Assembly (NCBI GenBank): GCA_949297565.1
Contig: CASFUI010000119.1
Span: forward strand, 1-5,426
Direction of reading: 5' to 3'
Length of the DNA stretch: 5,426 nt
From: an uncultured Eubacteriales bacterium
GTDB taxonomy: Bacteria; Bacillota; Clostridia; Lachnospirales; Lachnospiraceae
Made by a program: the position numbers and the translations under genes. This document shows, in pieces, positions 1-5,426 of the stretch; within the stretch, counting starts at the first letter, position 1, and each line of letters opens with the position of its first letter. The notes below the pieces were generated by a model. That model was given only the letters and a program-made list of their open reading frames with translations, was not told the DNA's origin and searched no databases.

Positions 1-299
1 AGATACATGTATTTGACCCTGACTGTAAGCGCAACAAGCATCGCAAGCTGCATTAACTTGTCCGCCAGAGGGTCAATTATCCTTCCCAAATCGGTAACCA
101 TATTTAATCTTCTCGCAAGCTGACCGTCAAGAAAATCGGTCAGCCCTGACGCCATCACAACAAACGTGGCAATATAAAAATCATTCTGCTCATCCGCGGT
201 AAAATATATGTGCAGAAACAGCGGTACCATAAGTATTCTCAGGTAACACAGAATGTTTGGTATTTTTATCAAATCGCCAAGTTCAAACTTAAATTTCAT
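1..299 (-). CDS. pgsA: CDP-alcohol phosphatidyltransferase, probably PgsA (3' end cut by window edge)
   Basis: Only the N-terminal 99 codons are inside the window. They carry the complete family signature D-G-x2-A-R-x8-G-x3-D-x3-D, with D55, D58, G59, A62, R63, G72, D76 and D80 in place. In this family these residues bind the CDP moiety and the catalytic metal. Hydrophobic stretches at about residues 14-33, 42-54 and 82-93 fit an integral membrane enzyme. By family knowledge PgsA makes phosphatidylglycerophosphate from CDP-diacylglycerol and glycerol-3-phosphate at the cytoplasmic membrane. The 'DPLADK' context after the signature is typical of PgsA, but another CDP-alcohol transferase (for example a cardiolipin-synthase-like one) cannot be excluded without the C-terminus. 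The ATG at 299-297 follows a GAGG ribosome binding site (310-307) at 7 bases spacing. The gene begins 15 bases after the icd stop with no terminator between them, so the two are probably co-transcribed. Confidence 0.85.
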   Translation of the reverse strand, partial: MKFKFELGDLIKIPNILCYLRILMVPLFLHIYFTADEQNDFYIATFVVMASGLTDFLDGQLARRLNMVTDLGRIIDPLADKLMQLAMLVALTVRVKYMY

Positions 300-314
300 T
301 AATTTTCCTCGTAA

Positions 315-1526
315 TTATGCATAGAGACTGTCAAGCGTTGCACGAATCGCTTTGATAAAATCCTGTGTGTTTAATGTCTTAGGATTAGGAAGCGTAGTGA
401 TAAGTGCAAGGTCTTTTGTCATCTCACCGTTCTCAATAGTTTTAATACATGCAATCTCAAGCTTGTCGGCAAACTCTGCAAGCTCAGGGATATTATCAAG
501 CTCTCCTCTCTTACGCAGCGCTCCTGTCCACGCGAAAATTGTGGCTATCGGATTGGTAGAAGTCTCCTCACCTTTGAGATGCTTATAATAATGTCTCTGA
601 ACAGTTCCGTGAGCAGCCTCATACTCGTAATAACCGTGAGGCGATACGAGAACGGATGTCATCATTGAAAGGGAGCCGAAAGCCGTGGCGAGCAAATCAC
701 TCATAACATCACCGTCATAATTCTTGCACGCCCATATAAAACCGCCCTCCGAGCGGATAACTCTTGCAACCGCGTCATCAATCAGAGTATAGAAATATTC
801 AATTCCGAGCTCCTTAAACTTGTCGGCATATTCCTTATCGTAAATATCCTGGAAAATATCCTTAAATGTATGGTCATATTTCTTGGAAATTGTATCCTTT
901 GTCGCAAACCACAAATCCTGTTTTGTGTCAACGGCAAAATCAAAGCAGCTTCTCGCAAAGCTCTCAATACTCTCATTGAGATTGTGCATGCCCTGAAGAA
1001 CTCCTGCTCCCTTAAAATTGTGGATAAGCTCTCTCTTTTCATTTCCCTGCTCGTCAGTAAAAACAAGCTCTGCCTTTCCTGCGCTCTCAATCTTCATTTC
1101 TGTCGCTTTGTACACATCGCCGTAAGCATGTCTTGCTATTGTGATAGGTTTTTTCCATGTCTTTACATACGGCTCTATACCCTTTACGATGATAGGAGCT
1201 CTGAAAACAGTACCGTCAAGAATAGCACGTATCGTTCCGTTAGGGCTCTTATACATCTCCTTCAGGTCATACTCTTTAACCCTTGCCGCGTTAGGTGTAA
1301 TTGTGGCACATTTTACAGCAACGCCGTACTTTTTAGTTGCCTCGGCAGAGTCCACGGTCACCTTATCCATAGTCTCATTTCTGTGAACAAGCCCTAAATC
1401 ATAATACTCTGTATTTAAGTCTATATAAGGCGACAGAAGTTCATCCTTAATCAACTGCCAGAGTATTCGTGTCATCTCATCTCCGTCCATCTCAACCAAC
1501 GGTGTTGTCATCTTAATCTTTTCCAT
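315..1526 (-). CDS. icd: NADP-dependent isocitrate dehydrogenase, eukaryotic-type subfamily
   Basis: This is a complete 403-residue protein that oxidatively decarboxylates isocitrate to 2-oxoglutarate with reduction of NADP in the cytoplasm. It aligns from memory with human IDH1 almost without gaps. T77, S94, N96, R100, R109, R132 and Y139 keep the human numbering, and K210, D250, D273 and D277 match human K212, D252, D275 and D279. The substrate loop 'SPNGTIR' (94-100) and 'RHAYGD' (132-137) are intact. R311-H312 in 'GTVQRHY' correspond to the human pair that contacts the NADP 2'-phosphate, and R255 and R258 stand where human has Q257 and K260, which supports NADP preference (inference). The length is slightly below the 414 residues of human IDH1. 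The ATG at 1526-1524 follows AAAGGAA about 7 bases upstream. No citrate synthase or aconitase gene is adjacent; the product probably serves glutamate synthesis and NADPH supply. Confidence 0.97.
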   Translation of the reverse strand: MEKIKMTTPLVEMDGDEMTRILWQLIKDELLSPYIDLNTEYYDLGLVHRNETMDKVTVDSAEATKKYGVAVKCATITPNAARVKEYDLKEMYKSPNGTIRAILDGTVFRAPIIVKGIEPYVKTWKKPITIARHAYGDVYKATEMKIESAGKAELVFTDEQGNEKRELIHNFKGAGVLQGMHNLNESIESFARSCFDFAVDTKQDLWFATKDTISKKYDHTFKDIFQDIYDKEYADKFKELGIEYFYTLIDDAVARVIRSEGGFIWACKNYDGDVMSDLLATAFGSLSMMTSVLVSPHGYYEYEAAHGTVQRHYYKHLKGEETSTNPIATIFAWTGALRKRGELDNIPELAEFADKLEIACIKTIENGEMTKDLALITTLPNPKTLNTQDFIKAIRATLDSLYA

Positions 1527-1571
1527 GCCGCAATTCCTTTCCTTTACCTATGCATGCGGGAGCCGCCGGTC

Positions 1572-1590
1572 TGCGCACCCCTGCACACGG
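1572..1590 (-). other. GC-rich hairpin in the icd mRNA leader
   Basis: The 40 bases 1551-1590 contain 30 G or C (75 percent), against AT-rich flanks. Read on the minus strand, TGTGCA (1587-1582), a GGGG loop and TGCGCA (1577-1572) form a 6-bp stem with one G-U pair. CCG (1590-1588) can extend it by pairing with CGG (1568-1566) across a 3-base bulge. The G-U pair makes the fold better in the minus-strand RNA than in the plus strand. No U-tract follows, so it is not an intrinsic terminator. A role in mRNA stability or regulation is conjecture. Confidence 0.35.
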
Positions 1591-1615
1591 TTAAATTGTT
1601 ACAGTTTTTGTAGGT

Positions 1616-1644
1616 ATTATACTTTATTTTCAAATTTTTGTAAA
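1616..1644 (-). promoter_or_regulatory. Sigma-A-type promoter for icd
   Basis: On the minus strand, TTTACA (1644-1639) is followed by a 17-base AT-rich spacer and a consensus TATAAT (1621-1616). Five of six -35 bases and all -10 bases match the housekeeping consensus. Transcription would start near 1609, giving a leader of about 83 bases before the icd ATG, and would likely continue into the phosphatidyltransferase gene. Confidence 0.8.
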
Positions 1645-1662
1645 CCCGCTTTCCTGTATTGC

Positions 1663-1691
1663 TTGTATTTGCTGGATTTGTCTGCTATAAT
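1663..1691 (+). promoter_or_regulatory. Sigma-A-type promoter for asnB with extended -10
   Basis: A consensus TATAAT (1686-1691) is preceded by TG at 1683-1684, the extended -10 element. A weaker -35 candidate, TTGTAT (1663-1668), lies at 17-base spacing. Transcription would start near 1698, leaving a leader of only about 47 bases. The -35 elements of this promoter and of the opposing icd promoter are 18 bases apart (1645-1662), so one bound regulator could affect both. Confidence 0.75.
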
Positions 1692-1734
1692 TCTTGTCAG
1701 CAAAAAAACGCTTTACTGCCGTTTTAAAATGATT

Positions 1735-1740
1735 GGAGGA
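1735..1740 (+). promoter_or_regulatory. Ribosome binding site of asnB
   Basis: GGAGGA sits 5 bases before the ATG at 1746. It fixes the start at the Met that precedes the nucleophile Cys2, as the class II glutaminase fold requires, and argues against the longer upstream open frame. Confidence 0.9.
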
Positions 1741-1745
1741 TTATT

Positions 1746-3638
1746 ATGTGTGGATTTGCAGGTTTTACCGGCTATCTTGAAAACGGAAAAGAAGTTCTTA
1801 CCAACATGATGAATAAAATCGTTCACAGAGGTCCTGACAGCGCAGGTCAGTATATAGACGACAAAGCATACATGGGTTTCAGACGTTTAAGCATAATCGA
1901 CCTGGACAACGGAAACCAGCCTATGTTTAATGAGGATAAAAAAATTGTAATTACTTTCAACGGAGAAATATACAATCATCAGGAGCTTCGAGCCGAACTG
2001 CTTGAAAAGGGGCACACGTTTGCCAACAACTCCGATACGGAGGTTTTAATCCATGCGTACGAGGAATACGGCGAAGATATGTTAAACAAGCTCCGCGGAA
2101 TGTTTGCTTTTGTAATCTGGGACAGCGCAAAAGAAACCATCTTTGCGGCGCGCGATTACTTCGGCATTAAACCTTTCTACTATGCCGTTATAGACGGAAA
2201 CCTTGTCTACGCTTCCGAAATCAAAAGCATTCTCGAGTACCCGGGCTATAAAAAGGAAGTAAACCCGATTGCTCTTGAAAATTACCTTACCTTTCAGTAC
2301 TCCGTGCTTGAGGAAACATTTTTTAAGGGCATCTACAAACTTATGCCTTCACACTGTCTGACATTCTGCAACGGCGAACTCAGCATTAAGCGCTACTGGG
2401 AGCCTGTTTTTGAAGCGGACAATTCCAAAAATCTTGACAACTGGATTAACGAGATTGACGACGCCATGCACGATTCCGTAGAGCATCACAAAATAAGCGA
2501 TGTCGAGGTCGGATCTTTCCTTTCAAGCGGAGTTGATTCAAGCTACGTCGCCGCAACCTTTAACGGGGACAAGACGTTTACCGTAGGCTTTGACTACGAA
2601 AAATATAACGAAATCAACTACGCCAAGTCTCTCTCTGATAAAATCAAAATAGACAACTACAGCAAGCTCGTATCAAGCGAAGAATACTGGGCCGCAATCC
2701 CTAAAATTCAATATCACATGGATGAGCCTCTGGCAGACCCGTCTGCGATTGCTCTCTATTTTGTGAGCCAGACTGCCGCAAAACATGTAAAGGTTGCTCT
2801 CTCCGGAGAGGGTGCAGATGAATTTTTCGGCGGCTACAATATTTACCGCGAGCCTCACGACCTTGCATCATTTCAGAGACTTCCGGAAGCTCTGCGCAAA
2901 TTACTTGCAAAATGCGCCCAGCTTATCCCTTTTAAATTCAAGGGAAAGAATTTTCTCATACGCGCAAGCAAACCTGTCGAAGAGCGCTTTATCGGCAACG
3001 CATTTATGTTTAATGAAAAAGAGCGCAGCCGCGTGCTGAAAAATCCGACCGGAAAATATAATCACACTGAGCTTACAAAGCCGTTTTATGACAAGGTTAA
3101 AAATCAGGACGACGTCACTAAGATGCAGTATATAGATATTAATTTCTGGCTTATCGGAGATATTCTTCTTAAGGCGGACAAGATGAGCATGGCGCACTCT
3201 CTCGAGGTACGCGTGCCTTTCCTTGACAAAAAGGTTTTTGAGGTTGCAAGACACATTCCTACAAAATATAAGGTCAACAAGCAGAACACAAAATACGCGA
3301 TGAGAATGGCGGCTCACCGCTATCTTCCCGACATGGTTGCCGAAAAGAAAAAACTCGGCTTTCCTGTGCCTATAAGAATATGGCTCAAGGACGACAAATA
3401 CTATAATATCATCAAAAAGGCTTTCAAAAGCGAGGCGGCAGAGAAGTATTTTAATACAGACATTCTACTTTCCTATCTCGACGAACACAAGGAGGGCAGG
3501 GCGGACAACTCAAGAAAGATATGGACAATCTATATGTTTCTTGTATGGTACGAGGACTACTTCGGCAGCGGCTATAAGCCTGAGACAATGACAGACGATA
3601 TATCCGGGGAAAAGGATGAGGAAAAAAAGTCAGCCTGA
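1746..3638 (+). CDS. asnB: Asparagine synthetase, glutamine-hydrolysing
   Basis: This 630-residue cytoplasmic enzyme converts aspartate, glutamine and ATP to asparagine, glutamate, AMP and pyrophosphate. The N-terminal class II glutaminase domain (about 1-210) has Cys2 as nucleophile after Met removal, plus 'HRGPDS' (27-32), 'RLSIIDL' (47-53), 'NGEIYNH' (72-78) and 'NSDTEVL' (95-101). The synthetase domain has the pyrophosphate-binding loop 'SSGVDSS' (260-266), 'SGEGADEFFGGY' (353-364), 'ADKMSMAHSLEVRVPFLD' (477-494) and a later 'KLGFPVP'. All landmarks are intact, so it should be active. The loop has Ser instead of Gly at the second position (SSGVDSS, not SGGxDSS), a conservative variant. 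The length is near that of Bacillus AsnB (about 630) and above E. coli AsnB (554); the extra is a charged C-terminal tail. It is a single-gene unit, divergent from icd, with a strong terminator 16 bases after the stop. A specialised amidotransferase that acts on another carboxylate cannot be ruled out, but a housekeeping AsnB is likelier. Confidence 0.95.
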   Translation: MCGFAGFTGYLENGKEVLTNMMNKIVHRGPDSAGQYIDDKAYMGFRRLSIIDLDNGNQPMFNEDKKIVITFNGEIYNHQELRAELLEKGHTFANNSDTEVLIHAYEEYGEDMLNKLRGMFAFVIWDSAKETIFAARDYFGIKPFYYAVIDGNLVYASEIKSILEYPGYKKEVNPIALENYLTFQYSVLEETFFKGIYKLMPSHCLTFCNGELSIKRYWEPVFEADNSKNLDNWINEIDDAMHDSVEHHKISDVEVGSFLSSGVDSSYVAATFNGDKTFTVGFDYEKYNEINYAKSLSDKIKIDNYSKLVSSEEYWAAIPKIQYHMDEPLADPSAIALYFVSQTAAKHVKVALSGEGADEFFGGYNIYREPHDLASFQRLPEALRKLLAKCAQLIPFKFKGKNFLIRASKPVEERFIGNAFMFNEKERSRVLKNPTGKYNHTELTKPFYDKVKNQDDVTKMQYIDINFWLIGDILLKADKMSMAHSLEVRVPFLDKKVFEVARHIPTKYKVNKQNTKYAMRMAAHRYLPDMVAEKKKLGFPVPIRIWLKDDKYYNIIKKAFKSEAAEKYFNTDILLSYLDEHKEGRADNSRKIWTIYMFLVWYEDYFGSGYKPETMTDDISGEKDEEKKSA

Positions 3639-3653
3639 CTCTGAATTTAAGCC

Positions 3654-3698
3654 AAAAAGCGGCAGCCGGAATTTAAAAATTCCGGCTGCCGCTCTTTT
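3654..3698. terminator. Bidirectional rho-independent terminator between convergent genes
   Basis: AGCGGCAGCCGGAATTT (3658-3674) and its exact reverse complement (3677-3693) form a perfect stem of about 16 bp with a very short A-rich loop. CTTTTAT follows on the plus strand, for asnB. On the minus strand the stem is followed by TTTTT (from the A5 at 3654-3658), for the opposing gene at 3782-4477. The placement between two convergent genes, with U-tracts on both sides, supports use from both directions. The rest of 3639-3781 shows nothing I can support. Confidence 0.93.
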
Positions 3699-3781
3699 AT
3701 ATACGGGACTGCACTGCAATAAAAGCCTGTATTTTTATAACATCCATACTGCTGTGTTGTGCAATCCGCGCCTGACAAATA

Positions 3782-4477
3782 CTAATACAAAGAATCTATC
3801 AGCGCATTATATTCATCTGTCAAATCCTGTGTTTCAAAAACAATATTTTCACCCTCGATTTCCCAGCTGTCTTGATTTTCTGACAGCATATTTAAAATAT
3901 TCTCAGAAATATTCAGAATGTCTATAACCTCATCTATTGAAGTTTCTACTGTATTGTCATCTGATGAACTTATATCCCCCACAAATTCGCGCTTATACAA
4001 ATCTATATAATAATCGTCCAGACCTTTGTCATTTATATAAGACATTGCTTTTTCTTCCGTAAAAGCTTCTGTATATTTTGTCTTGCACTCTTCTAATGCT
4101 TTTCTGGTTTCTGTAATATAATTTTTAGATTCAACAAAATCCTTTCCGTCTTTCTGATAATTATCAAGTGTCAACAGAGAAGTTATTTTTTCATCATTCA
4201 GAATATCAGCTATCTCCATAATATTGTCAAAGCATTCTCTTAAATAAGCTTTAAAAGCGCCTTCTACAACTGCGTAATCTCCTGTTGTAACCGTGCGGTC
4301 TAATTTTTCTCTTATTGCATCAATATCAAGCGTCTGAGAATTTGTCAATTCACTTATCTCTGATAATTCAGTCCTTAATTTATCCTCCTGCCTTTTATCA
4401 GCAATAACAAAATAGCCAACAGCAGCAAGCACTATAACTATTACGGCAAGAACAGCAATTAAAATTTTTTTCTTCAT
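3782..4477 (-). CDS. Unnamed acidic protein with N-terminal membrane anchor
   Basis: I do not recognise a named family for this 231-residue protein. It begins with Met-Lys3 followed by one strongly hydrophobic segment (residues 5-26). The positive N-terminus predicts a short cytoplasmic tail and an external C-terminal domain, held either as a signal anchor or after cleavage near 'VIA' (24-26). There is no lipobox cysteine. The remaining 205 residues are highly acidic (about 51 Asp/Glu against about 21 Lys/Arg by hand count) and look largely helical, with stretches such as 'TRKALEECKTKYTEAF'. Only two Cys occur, far apart. The ATG is fixed by AAGGAGG 8 bases upstream and the gene ends with TAG. 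The gene has its own -10 element, and an opposing terminator lies downstream. Its GC content is about 33 percent in samples, clearly below its neighbours. It could be an extracytoplasmic sensor, a cell-wall-associated protein or a lineage-specific surface protein; none of these is shown by motifs. Confidence 0.85.
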   Translation of the reverse strand: MKKKILIAVLAVIVIVLAAVGYFVIADKRQEDKLRTELSEISELTNSQTLDIDAIREKLDRTVTTGDYAVVEGAFKAYLRECFDNIMEIADILNDEKITSLLTLDNYQKDGKDFVESKNYITETRKALEECKTKYTEAFTEEKAMSYINDKGLDDYYIDLYKREFVGDISSSDDNTVETSIDEVIDILNISENILNMLSENQDSWEIEGENIVFETQDLTDEYNALIDSLY

Positions 4478-4485
4478 AAATAACT

Positions 4486-4492
4486 CCTCCTT
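4486..4492 (-). promoter_or_regulatory. Ribosome binding site of the unnamed membrane-anchored protein
   Basis: AAGGAGG, the full anti-16S complement, is read on the minus strand 8 bases before the ATG at 4477-4475. It is the strongest evidence that this unfamiliar reading frame is a translated gene and that it starts just before the hydrophobic segment. Confidence 0.9.
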
Positions 4493-4525
4493 AACTAAAC
4501 AAATACGGGTATGTTTACAAAGCCT

Positions 4526-4531
4526 ATTATA
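4526..4531 (-). promoter_or_regulatory. -10 element upstream of the unnamed gene, with a poor -35
   Basis: TATAAT is read on the minus strand (4531-4526), about 48 bases before the ATG, which would give a leader of about 42 bases. At 17-base spacing the -35 position (4554-4549) reads AATGTA, a poor match to TTGACA, and neighbouring spacings are no better. A promoter with a perfect -10 and no -35 may depend on an activator; the repeats at 4557-4579 lie where such a protein could bind (inference). Confidence 0.55.
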
Positions 4532-4556
4532 CGGTCTGTCCGGGAAACTACATTTA

Positions 4557-4579
4557 TGTCATGTGTGACAATTATGACA
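4557..4579. repeat. Regularly spaced TGTCA/TGACA half-sites, candidate operator
   Basis: Three 5-base words fall exactly 9 bases apart: TGTCA (4557-4561), TGACA (4566-4570) and TGACA (4575-4579). The first two form the 14-bp palindrome TGTCA-N4-TGACA; the last two are a direct repeat. Bases 4564-4579 also read TGTGA-N6-TGACA, one base off the CRP-type consensus TGTGA-N6-TCACA. The cluster lies directly upstream of the -35 position for the unnamed gene and downstream of the reductase stop. The stems are too short for a convincing terminator. Binding by any particular regulator is not shown. Confidence 0.45.
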
Positions 4580-4620
4580 GTTGTTCCGCGCTTCTCAATT
4601 TCCGGCTTTATTTTATTATC

Positions 4621-5426
4621 TCAAAGCGGTTTTCCCGCCAGCACTTCCATGTAATCCTTATAATTTTCCTCAAGAAGCTTTGGCGTATCAAGGCCGTACG
4701 GGCAATGCGCACTGCACTGTCCGCAGTGAATGCAGTCCTCAATCTTTTTCATCTTCGCCTGCACGGCGTCGGTGAGCTGCAGCTCGGACGGAGAACGGCG
4801 CAAAAGAAGAGACATTCTCGCGCAGTTATTAATCTCGATATGCACGGGACAAGTCGGCATACAGTAACCGCAGCCACGGCAGAAGTTACCCGCAAGCTCT
4901 TTCTTATCAGTTTCTATAACAGCTCTTATCTCATCGTCCATAACAGGAGGATTTGAAATATAACCTATAAACTCCTCAAGCTCAGATGCTCTCTGAACTC
5001 CCCATATAGGCAGAACATTCTCAAATTCAGCCTGGTATGCGTATGCGGCTCTTGAATTTGTAATAAGACCGCCTGAAAGGGCTTTCATTGCGATAAAACC
5101 CATGTTTTTCACGCGGCATGCCGATACAAGCTCATGCTCCTTTTCTGTGGCAAGATAATTAAAAGGAAATTGCAGCGTCTCATAAAGCCCTGACTCAATC
5201 GCCTCCTCCGCCACGTTAAGCCTGTGATTTGTTATTCCTATGTGCCGCACCTTTCCCTGTGCCTTAGCCTCAAGCATAGCCTCATAAAGCCCCGTGCCGT
5301 CGCCGGGTTTTGGACAGAACGACGGATTATGAAACTGATAAATGTCAACATAATCTGTCTTTAAATTATTAAGGCTTGTATTTAAGTCCTTCCAAAAATC
5401 CTCTGCATTCTGAGCCGCCGTCTTAG
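4621..5426 (-). CDS. Aldo/keto reductase with C-terminal 4Fe-4S ferredoxin domain (5' end cut by window edge)
   Basis: The last 267 residues are visible; the open frame continues past the right edge with no stop, so the ATG at 5277 is internal and not the start. The barrel part includes 'YVDIYQFHNP', with the catalytic-tetrad His at fragment residue 32, 'GKVRHIGITNH', 'QFPFNY' and 'GFIAMKALSGG', all typical aldo/keto reductase strands. The tetrad Asp, Tyr and Lys would lie in the missing N-terminal third (family length about 370-385). The C-terminus has two motifs of the form C-x2-C-x2-C-x3-C-P: CRGCGYCMPTCP (Cys 182, 185, 188, 192) and CIHCGQCSAHCP (Cys 231, 234, 237, 241). These predict two 4Fe-4S clusters in an HdrC/GlpC-like helical ferredoxin fold. 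The fusion suggests a soluble oxidoreductase that couples a carbonyl substrate to an iron-sulfur electron carrier; the substrate is unknown. No clear terminator separates it from the next leftward gene, 143 bases on. Confidence 0.9.
   Translation of the reverse strand, partial: KTAAQNAEDFWKDLNTSLNNLKTDYVDIYQFHNPSFCPKPGDGTGLYEAMLEAKAQGKVRHIGITNHRLNVAEEAIESGLYETLQFPFNYLATEKEHELVSACRVKNMGFIAMKALSGGLITNSRAAYAYQAEFENVLPIWGVQRASELEEFIGYISNPPVMDDEIRAVIETDKKELAGNFCRGCGYCMPTCPVHIEINNCARMSLLLRRSPSELQLTDAVQAKMKKIEDCIHCGQCSAHCPYGLDTPKLLEENYKDYMEVLAGKPL

Noticed and set aside
870..1397. A 175-codon open frame on the plus strand across icd
   Set aside because: It lies wholly antisense to a highly conserved gene, has no ribosome binding site I can see, and its translation looks compositionally random with many Cys and Leu. 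It is a shadow of icd codon bias.
1698..1745. T-box or other riboswitch in front of asnB
   Set aside because: The predicted leader is only about 47 bases and has no T-box sequence or terminator/antiterminator pair.
1525..1809. A 94-codon plus-strand frame running through the divergent control region into asnB
   Set aside because: It crosses both promoters and overlaps the start of asnB in another frame. Its translation resembles no protein and it lacks a ribosome binding site.
2901..3317. A 138-codon open frame on the minus strand across asnB
   Set aside because: It is antisense to the conserved synthetase domain, with no start signals and no recognisable motif.
3616..3927. A 103-codon plus-strand frame from the end of asnB
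   Set aside because: It reads through the terminator hairpin and antisense into the membrane-anchored protein gene, so it is not credible as a gene.
4580..4620. Intrinsic terminator after the reductase
   Set aside because: Only a 3-bp CCG/CGG pairing with no following U-tract could be found.
4561..4956. A 131-codon plus-strand frame opposite the reductase
   Set aside because: It is antisense to the ferredoxin-like domain whose cysteine motifs prove the minus-strand frame.
5275..5277. ATG at 5277-5275 as the start of the reductase
   Set aside because: The frame stays open to the window edge, and the upstream residues contain the family motif 'YVDIYQFHNP', so this Met is internal.
1..5426. 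CRISPR array, insertion sequence, tRNA, rRNA or phage/defence module
   Set aside because: No array of repeats, transposase motifs, cloverleaf folds or rRNA signatures were seen on either strand.

Overview
The window reads as an ordinary chromosomal segment of a low-to-moderate GC Firmicute, most likely a Clostridia/Lachnospiraceae-type anaerobe. The evidence is strong AGGAGG-type ribosome binding sites, sigma-A-like promoters, a bacterial homolog of the eukaryotic-type NADP isocitrate dehydrogenase, and an aldo/keto reductase fused to a ferredoxin-like domain, which is common in anaerobes. The family assignment is inference; no rRNA or other taxonomic marker is present.

Layout from left to right. 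A leftward pair, icd followed 15 bases later by a CDP-alcohol phosphatidyltransferase (probably pgsA, cut off by the left window edge), occupies 1-1526. A 219-base divergent control region (1527-1745) holds two well-formed back-to-back promoters, one for icd and one for asnB, plus a GC-rich patch in the icd leader. The rightward asnB (1746-3638) encodes a full-length glutamine-dependent asparagine synthetase. It ends at a strong terminator hairpin that looks usable from both strands. Facing it from the right is a leftward, AT-rich gene (3782-4477) for an acidic protein with an N-terminal membrane segment that I cannot name. It has its own -10 element, and a set of regularly spaced TGTCA/TGACA repeats lies just upstream. 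The right end (4621-5426) is the C-terminal two thirds of a leftward aldo/keto reductase with two 4Fe-4S cysteine motifs, cut by the window edge.

Functionally, icd makes 2-oxoglutarate and NADPH, feeding glutamate and glutamine synthesis, and AsnB consumes glutamine, so the divergent pair sits sensibly around nitrogen assimilation. PgsA would serve membrane phospholipid synthesis. No mobile element, CRISPR array, tRNA, rRNA or multi-gene defence system is visible. The most open items are the unnamed membrane-anchored protein with its unusual composition, the repeat cluster upstream of it, and the GC-rich icd leader.
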